This document shows positions 1 to 7,698 of a DNA stretch of 64,000 nucleotides, piece by piece. The position numbers and the translations under genes were made by a program. The notes under the pieces were generated by a model. That model did no database searches, was not told the origin of the DNA, and saw only the letters and a program-made list of their open reading frames with translations. The stretch's first letter is position 1. The number at the start of each line of letters is the position of its first letter. Source of the DNA: Pseudomonas sp. MM223 (GTDB taxonomy: Bacteria; Pseudomonadota; Gammaproteobacteria; Pseudomonadales; Pseudomonadaceae). The DNA lies in NCBI GenBank assembly GCA_947090765.1, contig OX352322.1:949501-1013500 (forward strand), in the 5' to 3' direction.

Positions 1-112
1 GCCTTGCGCCGCGATAGGGCCGCAGGGCGGCCCCGGCAATTTTGTGGGGTGCGAAGCGCCTGGGGGCGCTTCGCACCCCTTTCGCGGCACAAGGCCGCTC
101 CTACAGGAATTG
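1..112. repeat. REP-type intergenic palindromes
   Basis: The stretch holds two nested inverted repeats: a GGGCCGC...GCGGCCCC stem near 17-35, and a longer one built on GGTGCGAAGCGCC...GGCGCTTCGCACC near 48-80, followed by AAGGCCGCTCCTACAG. The same word set recurs at 11,450, 16,250 and 25,800, which identifies it as a member of the dispersed Pseudomonas REP family. No coding signal is seen. Confidence 0.7.
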
Positions 113-138
113 CAAAACGTCTGGACGTTTTTTCAGGC

Positions 139-170
139 AAAAGAAAAAGGGCTTACCTTGCGGTAAGCCC
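139..170 (-). terminator. Rho-independent terminator of tRNA-Met
   Basis: On the minus strand GGGCTTACC-GCAA-GGTAAGCCC forms a near-perfect 9-bp stem (149-170) followed directly by a run of T residues (TTTTTCTTTT). It lies 11 bases past the CCA end of the tRNA, so it terminates that transcript. Confidence 0.9.
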
Positions 171-181
171 TTCGTCTTGTT

Positions 182-258
182 TGGTGGCTACACAGGGACT
201 TGAACCCCGGACCCCAGCATTATGAATGCTATGCTCTAACCAACTGAGCTATGTAGCC
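182..258 (-). tRNA. tRNA-Met (CAU), elongator
   Basis: The minus strand folds as a full 77-nt cloverleaf. The acceptor stem GGCTACA pairs with TGTAGCC, the D-arm has AGCTCAGTTGGTTAGAGC, the anticodon loop is TTCATAA with anticodon CAT, the T-arm holds GGTTCAAGT, and CCA is encoded at the 3' end. The sequence closely follows the elongator tRNA-Met of gammaproteobacteria (GGCUACxUAGCUCAGUUGG start) rather than initiator tRNA, which lacks this A1:U72-type acceptor pattern. Confidence 0.97.
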
Positions 259-352
259 GATGGCGCGCATTATTCTCTTGAACGGACCCTCTGTCAACAC
301 TCATTTCAAAAAAATTTGCACGCTTTCAAAAACTTAGCCGCCAGCCGTGGTT

Positions 353-1285
353 TCAGTGCACCACAAGCCAGTGCCCTAGCACGCCCTGAAGCTGCAGATG
401 CTGGGCCGCCGCCAGCGATTGCAGGCTTTCACCAGGGCGGTCGAGGTTGAAATCGCCGCTCACGCGCCGATGGGCCATTTGTTCATCCATCATCCACAAA
501 CGCTGCCCTTGGTAGCCGGCCAGGCGCTCCAGCACTTGCCCCAGTGGCATGTCGGTGGCGTTCAGGCGGCCATTGCGCCAACTGTCGGCGGTTTTCAGAT
601 CAGCCTTCTGCACCGGGTCGATGCGTGTGTCGTCGAAGGTGACCCGCTCACCCGCCGAGACCATGCGCTGTTCACCCCCCTGGGTGACCATGGCCTTGCC
701 GCTGATCACGACAAGTTCATCATGACTTGCATGGCGGGCTACCTGCAGGCGGGTGCCGAACACCTGGATGCGCGCGTTGCCCACGTCCACTTCCATGGCC
801 CGCCCGTCGAGTACGACTTCGAGGTACACCTGGCCCTGCACCAGATGCAACTGGCGGGTGCGGCCGCGCAGGTCGACGTTCATTGCGCTGGCGCTGTCCA
901 GGTTCAGGGTTGTGCCATCCGCCAGGCGCGTGCTGCGCCTCTCGCCAACGTCGGTGTGCAGTTCGCTGGCCAGGCGCTGCATCAGCGGCCAGTACAGGTA
1001 GGCAATGGCGCCCAAGCCGAGCAGAAACACCAGCGCCAACCATTTGCCCAGGTGGCTGCGGCGTACCGTTACGTGCCGTGGCCGAGGGCGGGCGGGTGGT
1101 GGTTGCAGCTGTTGCCAGAATGTTTCCAGCTCGGCGTAGGCGTGGGCGTTCTCTGGCACCTGGCACCAGGCTGCAAATGCCTGGCGCTGGGTTTCGTCAC
1201 AACCGGGCTGGCGCAACAGCGAAAACCACTCCAGCGCTTCCTGCTGTGGGTCGGGCTGTAGTTGCTTGGCGGGCATCGGGCTCAT
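353..1285 (-). CDS. FecR-family anti-sigma regulator without adjacent sigma factor
   Basis: The 310-aa protein has the FecR layout: a cytoplasmic N-terminal DUF4880-type helix region (about 15-60, with ALEWFSLLRQPGCDE and the conserved W40), one transmembrane segment (about 81-101, WLALVFLLGLGAIAYLYW), and a periplasmic FecR domain starting at VGERRSTRLADGTTLNLD. Proteins of this type bind a FecI-like sigma factor inside the membrane and a TonB receptor signal outside. Here no fecI precedes it: the next gene upstream is a divergent MFS transporter, with a Fur-like box between. The second in-frame Met (MPAKQ) is an equally possible start. The family call is sure; the partner sigma and receptor are unknown. 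Confidence 0.9.
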   Translation of the reverse strand: MSPMPAKQLQPDPQQEALEWFSLLRQPGCDETQRQAFAAWCQVPENAHAYAELETFWQQLQPPPARPRPRHVTVRRSHLGKWLALVFLLGLGAIAYLYWPLMQRLASELHTDVGERRSTRLADGTTLNLDSASAMNVDLRGRTRQLHLVQGQVYLEVVLDGRAMEVDVGNARIQVFGTRLQVARHASHDELVVISGKAMVTQGGEQRMVSAGERVTFDDTRIDPVQKADLKTADSWRNGRLNATDMPLGQVLERLAGYQGQRLWMMDEQMAHRRVSGDFNLDRPGESLQSLAAAQHLQLQGVLGHWLVVH

Positions 1286-1359
1286 GGGGTCGGTCTGCTC
1301 ACGATAGGGGCCGTTTCGCCCAACGATGACAGGGGTATGGGCTAAGGATGCTAATTATA

Positions 1360-1376
1360 TTGAGAACCATTTTCAA
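1360..1376. promoter_or_regulatory. Fur-like box
   Basis: TTGAGAA-CCA-TTTTCAA is an inverted repeat matching the Pseudomonas Fur operator pattern. It sits between fecR (start 1285, minus) and the MFS gene (start 1468, plus) and could serve either. The 13-mer ATTGAGAACCATT inside it recurs exactly in the fecI promoter at 5759-5775. Confidence 0.6.
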
Positions 1377-1467
1377 GTACGTCGCGACGGAGGGATAAAA
1401 AAGGTAGCTATGTATCTATTTGTTTCCTGATAATCGGATCCCAAACTGCGGACGGAGATTCAGGCAC

Positions 1468-2682
1468 ATGGCCACCAGTAGCGCCTCCACGGCGTCCACC
1501 AGCGCAGCGGCGAGCCAAGCGACGCCGCTGGTAATGCGCATTATCGGTTTCTGCGCCCTGGCGCACCTGATCAACGACCTGATCCAGTCGGTGCTGCCGG
1601 CGATCTACCCGATGCTCAAGGCCAATTACGACCTCAGCTTCGCCCAGATCGGCCTGATCACCCTGACGTTCCAGATCACCGCTTCGCTGTTGCAACCCTG
1701 GGTCGGCTTTTTTACTGACCGCCGGCCAACGCCGAACCTGTTACCGCTGGGCACCTTGTGCACGCTGGTGGGCATCGTGATGCTGGCCTTCGTCGGCAGC
1801 TTCCCGATGATTCTGCTGGCCTCGGCGCTGGTGGGCATCGGCTCGTCGACGTTCCACCCGGAAACCTCGCGGATTGCGCGCCTGGCCTCTGGCGGGCGCT
1901 TCGGCCTGGCCCAATCGACCTTCCAGGTGGGCGGCAACACCGGTTCTGCACTGGGCCCGCTGCTGGCGGCGGCCATCGTCATACCGTTCGGCCAGACCCA
2001 CGTGGCCTGGTTCGGCCTGGCCGCGTTGTTCTTCCTCGGTGTAACCCTGATGCTGCGCGGCTGGTACAAGGAACACCTGAACCAGGCCAAGGCGCGCAAG
2101 GCGGTGCAGGCCACCCATGGCATTTCGCGCAATCGGGTGATCGCGGCGCTGATCGTGCTGGGCCTGCTGGTGTTCTCCAAGTACTTCTACATGGCCAGCT
2201 TCACCAGTTACTTCACCTTCTACCTGATCGAGAAGTTCGATGTGTCGGTGGCCAGCTCGCAGTTGCACTTGTTCCTGTTCCTGGGGGCGGTGGCGGCGGG
2301 TACGTTCTTTGGCGGCCCGATCGGTGACCGCATCGGGCGCAAGGCAGTGATCTGGTTCTCGATCCTGGGCGTGACGCCGTTCACTTTGGCGCTGCCGTAT
2401 GCCGACCTGTTCTGGACCACCGTGCTGAGCGTGGTGATCGGCTTTATCCTGGCTTCGGCGTTTTCCGCGATCGTGGTGTATGCGCAGGGGCTGGTGCCGG
2501 GTAGCGTGGGCATGATTGCCGGGATTTTCTTCGGGCTGATGTTTGGCTTTGGCGGCATTGGCGCGGCGCTGCTGGGGTATGTGGCAGACCTGCGCGGTAT
2601 CGAGTATGTGTATGGGGTGTGCTCGTTCTTGCCGTTGTTCGGGCTGTTGGCGGTGTTCTTGCCGAGTACCGGCAAGCGCTAA
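1468..2682 (+). CDS. MFS transporter, fosmidomycin-resistance (Fsr) type
   Basis: The 404-aa protein has about twelve hydrophobic segments. Its N-terminal half resembles Fsr: a conserved CALAHLINDLIQSVLPAIYP helix, then LTLTFQITASLLQPWVGFFTDRRP, and the GSSTFHPETSRIARLASGG loop. Fsr-type carriers export small drugs such as fosmidomycin by proton antiport in the inner membrane. The start at 1468 is chosen because GGAG at 1454 lies ahead of it and the 16 codons before it do not look membrane-like. Upstream lies a Fur-like box, so iron control is possible. The substrate cannot be read from sequence. Confidence 0.88.
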   Translation: MATSSASTASTSAAASQATPLVMRIIGFCALAHLINDLIQSVLPAIYPMLKANYDLSFAQIGLITLTFQITASLLQPWVGFFTDRRPTPNLLPLGTLCTLVGIVMLAFVGSFPMILLASALVGIGSSTFHPETSRIARLASGGRFGLAQSTFQVGGNTGSALGPLLAAAIVIPFGQTHVAWFGLAALFFLGVTLMLRGWYKEHLNQAKARKAVQATHGISRNRVIAALIVLGLLVFSKYFYMASFTSYFTFYLIEKFDVSVASSQLHLFLFLGAVAAGTFFGGPIGDRIGRKAVIWFSILGVTPFTLALPYADLFWTTVLSVVIGFILASAFSAIVVYAQGLVPGSVGMIAGIFFGLMFGFGGIGAALLGYVADLRGIEYVYGVCSFLPLFGLLAVFLPSTGKR

Positions 2683-2689
2683 CATTGCC

Positions 2690-2806
2690 GGGGCTGCTTT
2701 GCAGCCCATCGCCGGCAAGCCGGCTCCCACCCCGACTGCACAGACCTTGAGCCATGTGCAAAACCTGTGGGGCTGGCTTGCCGGCGATGGGGCGCGCAGC
2801 GGCCCT
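2690..2806. repeat. Inverted pair of REP elements
   Basis: Two copies of the CATCGCCGGCAAGCC palindrome stand in opposite orientation (about 2703-2730 and 2766-2806) with about 35 bases between them, the usual Pseudomonas REP-doublet layout. From here to 3100 there is no convincing gene: a 45-codon ORF opens at 2880 but lacks a ribosome site and family resemblance. Confidence 0.8.
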
Positions 2807-3100
2807 GACGATTGACGATCTGGCACCCTTGGCCTAGAGTGCCGCCTCTTTTCAAACCACCTGCGTAGTAGCCAAAGCAATGCGCCGTACCCAGTCCCTC
2901 CCACATGCCCGCCAGCCTGCCCTTCAGGCCCTGCGTCGTGCGTGGCCGAGCGATACGGTGCTCAAGCGTCGCCGCAGCGTGCTGTTTGCTTTCACCTTCT
3001 CGCCACACCTCGCCTGAACTGATCTGCGCTTTTGCGTCGCTCGCCACCCTGGCGTGCGCGCCTGTGTCTGCACGTCTTTTCGGTTTGCAAGGAGTGGTAC

Positions 3101-4258
3101 ATGAACATGCGTTTGCTGGCGGGCCTGTTGTTCGCCGTTTCAGTCGTGGGCTTCAGCCTGGGGGCCAGCCTGCCGCTGGTGTCTTTGCGCCTGCATGAAG
3201 CCGGGGCCAGTACCCTGGAAATCGGCATCATCTCGGCCATCCCCGCTGCGGGCATGATGCTCTCGGCGTTTCTGGTCGACGCCTGCTGCCGCCACCTCAC
3301 CCGGCGCACCATTTACCTGCTGTGCTTCAGCCTGTGCACGCTCAGCATTGCCTTGCTCGAGTCGGCGTTCGGCTCGCTGTGGCTGCTGGCGCTGCTGCGC
3401 CTGGGCCTTGGGCTTGGCATGGGCATCGCCATCATCCTCGGCGAGTCGTGGGTCAACGAGCTGTGCCCTGAGCACAATCGCGGCAAGATCATGGCCCTTT
3501 ATGCCACCAGTTTTACGGGTTTTCAGGTGCTTGGCCCGGCCATGCTCGCCGTGCTGGGTGCCAACAGCCCGTGGATCACCGGTGTGGTCACCGTCTGCTA
3601 TGGCCTGGCATTGCTGTGTATTGTGCTGACCGTCCCCAATGACCATGTCGAACATGAAGAGGGCGACAAGAGCTTTGGCCTGGCCGGGTTCTTCCGCGTG
3701 GCACCGGCGCTGTGCGTGGCGGTGTTGTTCTTCTCGTTCTTCGATGCTGTGGTGCTGTCGTTGTTGCCGGTGTACGCCACCAGTCATGGCTTTGCCGTGG
3801 GCGTGGCGGCGCTGATGGTGACGGTGGTGTTTGCTGGCGACATGCTGTTCCAGCTGCCGTTGGGTTGGCTGGCCGACCGGGTGGAACGCACCGGGTTGCA
3901 CCTGGCATGCGGGTTGGTGGCGATGTCGATTGGCATCGGCCTGCCGTGGCTGCTGAACATGACCTGGCTGTTGTGGCCGCTGCTGGTGGTGCTGGGCGCG
4001 GTTGCGGGGGGTATTTATACCCTGGCGCTAGTGCTGATCGGGCAACGTTTCAAGGGCCAGGACCTGGTCACTGCCAATGCCAGCGTGGGTTTGCTGTGGG
4101 GGGTAGGTAGCCTGATCGGGCCGCTGGTCAGTGGCGCGGCGATGGATATGGCCCCCCATGGCCTGCCCATGGCGCTGGCGCTGATGGCGGGGTTGTTCGT
4201 GTGCTTTGCGCGGCAGTCGTACCGACGCACAGGGCGGATGCGAGCCGTGGCGGAGTGA
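3101..4258 (+). CDS. MFS transporter (YcaD-like)
   Basis: The 385-aa protein has twelve predicted membrane helices and the MFS loop signature in the first half (AFLVDACCRHLTRRTIY) and again after helix 8 (GWLADRVERTG). The cluster GLGMGIAIILGESWVNELCPEHNRGKIMALY is typical of the YcaD/YfkF-type sugar-transporter-like MFS group. The start at 3101 follows AAGGAG at 3089-3094. It lies between REP elements upstream and a convergent fecR downstream, so it is probably monocistronic. The substrate is unknown. Confidence 0.87.
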   Translation: MNMRLLAGLLFAVSVVGFSLGASLPLVSLRLHEAGASTLEIGIISAIPAAGMMLSAFLVDACCRHLTRRTIYLLCFSLCTLSIALLESAFGSLWLLALLRLGLGLGMGIAIILGESWVNELCPEHNRGKIMALYATSFTGFQVLGPAMLAVLGANSPWITGVVTVCYGLALLCIVLTVPNDHVEHEEGDKSFGLAGFFRVAPALCVAVLFFSFFDAVVLSLLPVYATSHGFAVGVAALMVTVVFAGDMLFQLPLGWLADRVERTGLHLACGLVAMSIGIGLPWLLNMTWLLWPLLVVLGAVAGGIYTLALVLIGQRFKGQDLVTANASVGLLWGVGSLIGPLVSGAAMDMAPHGLPMALALMAGLFVCFARQSYRRTGRMRAVAE

Positions 4259-4266
4259 TGTGCTTT

Positions 4267-5223
4267 TCAGGCGGCGCCGATGCTTACCCAATAGCGCGTT
4301 TTGTAGTCGACACGCACCGGCAGGCTGCGGGTGAGCAACTGCAGAATCTGACCGGTATCGGCCAACTGATAGGTGCCTGACACTTTTAAATTGGCCACCT
4401 CGGGGGCACAGCGCAGCAGGCCAGGGCGGTAGCGGGCGAGCTCTGCGACAAACTCGGCCAGTGGCATCTGCTGCACGCTGAGCACGCCGTCGGTCCAGGC
4501 CCAGGGGTCGCTGTGCAGCGTCACCGGCTGGACACTGCCATTGGCCTCGACCTGCAAGGTTTCGCCCGGCTGCACCTGCCGCGGTGAGGCCGAAGTGGGG
4601 AACAGTGTCACTTCACCACGGCGCACCGCCAGCAGCAGGCCCTGGTTGTTTTCGCGCAGCAGCAGTTGGCCATTGAGAGTGGTAAGCGGGCCGACGCGGG
4701 TGGCGATGTGGAATGGGCGGGTATCGTTGGGGTTGCTGTCCAGGCTGACCTCGCCACGTATCAGTTCCAACTGGCGTTGCTCAGCGCTGTAATGCAGGTC
4801 GATGGCGCTGGCCGTGTTGAGCTGTATATGGCTGCCATCGCTGACTTGCCACTGGCGCCGCTCACCGGTGGCGGTGCTGCTGTCAGCCAGCAGTTGCGGC
4901 AGGCCCAGAGGTTCGCGCGAGGCCCAGCCCAGGCTGCCGCCTACGGCCAGCAGCGCCAGGAGCTTGAGGTGGTCACGGCGGCTGTTGCGCTGGCGCTGGC
5001 TGCCATCCAGGGTATGCCGGCTCAGGTCCTTGGGCAGCCCGGCCAGTTCGTCGCCGAGGTGGCTGACCCGCTGCCAGGCCAGCGGATTGTGGGGGTGGCT
5101 GGCCAGCCAGTGCTGGAACTGCTGCTCGGTACGCGGGCTCGGGCGGTCGAAGCGCAGCTTCACCAGCCAGTCGATGGCCTGGTCGACCTGCGCCTGCGCC
5201 GGCGCGCTATCATGCATCGGCAT
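4267..5223 (-). CDS. FecR-family anti-sigma regulator
   Basis: The 318-aa protein has an N-terminal DUF4880-like part (QAIDWLVKLRFDRPSPRTEQQFQHWLAS), a membrane helix at about 86-100, and a periplasmic FecR domain (GERRQWQVSDGSHIQLNTASAIDLHY) ending in a secretin/TonB-short-N-like tail (MPLAEFVAELARYRPGLL). It should hold or activate the ECF sigma factor encoded just upstream. Its start overlaps the sigma stop codon by 14 bp (or 8 bp if the Met two codons on is used), so the two are translationally coupled. No TonB receptor gene is next to the pair, which is the usual third partner. Confidence 0.92.
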   Translation of the reverse strand: MPMHDSAPAQAQVDQAIDWLVKLRFDRPSPRTEQQFQHWLASHPHNPLAWQRVSHLGDELAGLPKDLSRHTLDGSQRQRNSRRDHLKLLALLAVGGSLGWASREPLGLPQLLADSSTATGERRQWQVSDGSHIQLNTASAIDLHYSAEQRQLELIRGEVSLDSNPNDTRPFHIATRVGPLTTLNGQLLLRENNQGLLLAVRRGEVTLFPTSASPRQVQPGETLQVEANGSVQPVTLHSDPWAWTDGVLSVQQMPLAEFVAELARYRPGLLRCAPEVANLKVSGTYQLADTGQILQLLTRSLPVRVDYKTRYWVSIGAA

Positions 5224-5725
5224 AACGTAACCGGTAGCAGACGCCCAAGGCTTTGGCCAGGTCGCGCTCGACGGTGGCCCGGGACACGTCCAGCTGCTGG
5301 GCGATCTGCACGATGCTCAGGCCGTCCAGTTGAGCCAGCAGGAACGCCTGGCGAACACGCGGTTTAAGCTGGCACAAAGCATGGTCGAGGCGGTCCAGGG
5401 CATCGAGAATGACCAGCCGGTGCTCTTCGCTGGGTACCTCGGCTTCGGGCAGTTGGGCCAGGCTTTGCTGGTAGGCGAGTTCCAGTGCGCGACGGCGGAA
5501 CTGGTCGATCATCAGCCCACGGGCGATGCTGCTGAGGTAGGCGCGGGGCTCTTTCAGCGGCGAAACCTGGCGAGCTCGCAACAGCCGTACGAAGGTATCC
5601 TGAGCCAGGTCGGCGGCATGCTCGCTGCAACCTACCCGGTTGCGCAACCAGCTGCGAAGCCAGCTATGGTGGGCCTGGTAGAGCAGAGCGACCTCGGTCG
5701 GTTTGAGCGTGTCGTTGATCTGCAT
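5210..5725 (-). CDS. ECF RNA polymerase sigma factor, FecI type
   Basis: The 171-aa protein has sigma region 2 (DLAQDTFVRLLRAR and AYLSSIARGLMIDQFRRR) and region 4 with a helix-turn-helix (LDGLSIVQIAQQLDVSRATVERDLAKAL). Iron-starvation sigma factors of this class direct polymerase to siderophore-receptor promoters and are released by their FecR partner, here the overlapping downstream gene. The start at 5725 (MQINDTLK) was chosen because the codons before it lie in the promoter region. A Fur-like box 34-50 bp ahead fits iron repression. Confidence 0.93.
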   Translation of the reverse strand: MQINDTLKPTEVALLYQAHHSWLRSWLRNRVGCSEHAADLAQDTFVRLLRARQVSPLKEPRAYLSSIARGLMIDQFRRRALELAYQQSLAQLPEAEVPSEEHRLVILDALDRLDHALCQLKPRVRQAFLLAQLDGLSIVQIAQQLDVSRATVERDLAKALGVCYRLRYADA

Positions 5726-5758
5726 CGTAGCGAAGGCCCGGTCCGGTGAACTGTGCGA

Positions 5759-5775
5759 TTGTGAATGGTTCTCAA
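5759..5775. promoter_or_regulatory. Fur-like box ahead of fecI
   Basis: TTGTGAATGGTTCTCAA is an imperfect inverted repeat. Read on the minus strand it contains the same 13-mer ATTGAGAACCATT that occurs at 1359-1371. It lies 34-50 bp upstream of the sigma-factor start, a fitting position for Fur repression. Confidence 0.6.
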
Positions 5776-5896
5776 TTCTATGCGGGGATAACAGCACAGG
5801 GCAATGGTATGCCAGGAATTCGCCGCGCAAGAACCGGCGTTTACCCGATGAACGGCTGGGCTAAGCTGGGCCTGCATTCAACCTGTTGGAGGCGCC

Positions 5897-6523
5897 ATGA
5901 TCCTGGCAGACCTTTCGCCCAAGGCCTACTGCGAGGCCACTGAATACCTGGCAGCACTCGACCCGGACTGGTCGCGGCATATCGCGGCGACGGGGCCTTG
6001 CCTGCACCAGGCTACGCCGGGGCGCGAGCCCTACGAGGCGTTGGTGCGGGCCATTGCCTACCAGCAGCTGCATGCCCGTGCTGCCGAAGCGATCCTTGGC
6101 CGGTTGCTTGTGTTATTCCCGGAGGTTGCGTTCCCGACGCCGCAGCAGTTATTGGCGGTCAGCCCGGAAACCCTGCGCGCCTGTGGCTTTTCGGCGAGCA
6201 AGCTGGCGACGATCCAGGGCATTGCCCAAGCCAGCCTGGAAGGCCTGGTGCCGACGCGGGAGCAGGCACTGGCCATGGCTGACGAAGCGTTGATCGAGCG
6301 ACTGGTGGCGCTGCGTGGGGTAGGGCGATGGACGGTGGAGATGCTGTTGATCTATAGCCTGGAGCGTTCCGACATTTTGCCGGTGGACGATTTTGGCGTA
6401 CGCGAGGGGTATCGGCGGCTCAAGGGGCTGGAGAAGGCGCCGACACCGGCGCAAATGCGCTCGCTGGGCGGCGGTTGGCGGCCGTTTCGAACAGTGGCGG
6501 CCTGGTACCTGTGGCGGGCCTGA
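5897..6523 (+). CDS. alkA: DNA-3-methyladenine glycosylase II (AlkA/Mag family)
   Basis: The 208-aa protein has the HhH-GPD fold: YEALVRAIAYQQLHARAAEAIL in the first helices, the hairpin LVALRGVGRWTVEMLL at about 137-151, and the catalytic aspartate in VDDFGVREGY (about D165). It cleaves alkylated purines from DNA, opening base-excision repair. It is the short form, without the N-terminal domain of E. coli AlkA. The start follows GGAGGCGCC. The gene directly precedes ada, separated by a hairpin, so the two form an alkylation-repair neighbourhood and alkA may respond to Ada. Confidence 0.93.
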   Translation: MILADLSPKAYCEATEYLAALDPDWSRHIAATGPCLHQATPGREPYEALVRAIAYQQLHARAAEAILGRLLVLFPEVAFPTPQQLLAVSPETLRACGFSASKLATIQGIAQASLEGLVPTREQALAMADEALIERLVALRGVGRWTVEMLLIYSLERSDILPVDDFGVREGYRRLKGLEKAPTPAQMRSLGGGWRPFRTVAAWYLWRA

Positions 6524-6533
6524 GGCTCTGGCA

Positions 6534-6567
6534 TTGCCTGTACCGGCCTCTTCGCGGGTACAGGCAA
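6534..6567. terminator. Hairpin between alkA and ada
   Basis: TTGCCTGTACC (6534-6544) pairs with GGTACAGGCAA (6557-6567). There is no T-run, so it is either a weak terminator or a REP-derived stem. It occupies most of the 66-bp gap. Confidence 0.55.
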
Positions 6568-6589
6568 CAACTTATCTGGATGCTAACCC

Positions 6590-7642
6590 ATGAATCTCTA
6601 CACCACCCCTGACCAGCGCTGGCAAGCCGTGGAGTCGCGCGACGCCACCGCCACCGGCCACTTCGTCTACGCCGTACGCACCACGGGCGTCTACTGCCAC
6701 CCCGGCTGCAAATCACGCATGGCCAAGCGCACCAATGTCGAGTTCTACGACACCCCCGCTGCCGCCGAAGCCGCAGGCTACCGTGCCTGCAAGCGTTGTA
6801 TCAGCAAGGCCAGCGCCACCCGCCACAACCAACTGGTCACCCGCGCCTGCCGCCTGATCGAAACCAGTGACCCCGCGCCCAGCCTCGACCAGCTCAGTGC
6901 ACAGCTGGCTGTCAGCCCCTTTCACCTGCACCGGCTGTTCAAGGCCGAAACCGGCGTTACCCCCAAGGCCTACGCCACCGCCTTCCGTGCCCGGCGCCTG
7001 CGTGAGCATCTGGAAGACGGCCAGCGTTCAGTCACCGATGCCATCTACGATGCCGGCTACAACTCCAACAGCCGCTTTTACGAAAGCGCCGACCAGCGCC
7101 TGGGCATGCGCCCCCGGCAGTACCGTGCAGGCGGGGCAGGGGCCACAATCCACTTCGCCCTCGGCCAGTGTTCGCTGGGCGCAATCCTGGTGGCCCAGAG
7201 CGAAAAGGGCATTTGCGCGATTTTGCTGGGCGACGACCCAGAGCGCCTGTTGCACGACTTGCAGGACCAGTTCCCCAAGGCCCGACTGATCGGTGGCGAC
7301 AGTGCGTACGAGCAGTTGGTTGCCGAAGTGGTGGGCTTTGTCGAGGCCCCGGCGCTGGGCCTGGCGTTGCCGCTGGATGTGCAAGGTACGGCGTTTCAGG
7401 AGCGGGTGTGGCAGGCGCTGCGCGATGTGCCAGCCGGCAGCCGGGTCAGCTACACCGACATTGCCGAGCGTATTGGTGCGCCTAAAGCGGTGCGCGCGGT
7501 GGCAATGGCCTGTGCAGCCAACCACATCGCAGTGGCCATCCCCTGTCATCGGGTGGTGCGCCGGGACGGTGATATCAGTGGCTACCGTTGGGGTGTCGAG
7601 CGCAAACAGCAGTTGCTCAAGCGAGAGACGGCACTCTCCTGA
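6590..7642 (+). CDS. ada: Ada: methylphosphotriester sensor, AraC-type regulator and O6-methylguanine methyltransferase
   Basis: The 350-aa protein is full length. The N-terminal zinc module carries four cysteines (C36, C40, C67, C70); the first of these normally accepts methyl groups from DNA phosphotriesters. An AraC helix-turn-helix region follows (about 83-180, DQLSAQLAVSPFHLHRLFKAETGVTPKAY). The C-terminal methyltransferase domain has the active-site PCHR with C319. After self-methylation Ada turns on the adaptive response to alkylation damage. The adjacent alkA on the same strand is the expected regulon member. All key residues are present. Confidence 0.97.
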   Translation: MNLYTTPDQRWQAVESRDATATGHFVYAVRTTGVYCHPGCKSRMAKRTNVEFYDTPAAAEAAGYRACKRCISKASATRHNQLVTRACRLIETSDPAPSLDQLSAQLAVSPFHLHRLFKAETGVTPKAYATAFRARRLREHLEDGQRSVTDAIYDAGYNSNSRFYESADQRLGMRPRQYRAGGAGATIHFALGQCSLGAILVAQSEKGICAILLGDDPERLLHDLQDQFPKARLIGGDSAYEQLVAEVVGFVEAPALGLALPLDVQGTAFQERVWQALRDVPAGSRVSYTDIAERIGAPKAVRAVAMACAANHIAVAIPCHRVVRRDGDISGYRWGVERKQQLLKRETALS

Positions 7643-7698
7643 TTGCCTGAAGCCGCGTAGAATCCACCGCCAAATCGAGTTGTAAAGAGGAAACTTCG

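Noticed and set aside
2880..3017. 45-codon ORF before the second MFS gene
   Set aside because: No ribosome site, arginine-rich low-information product and no family match; probably leader sequence.
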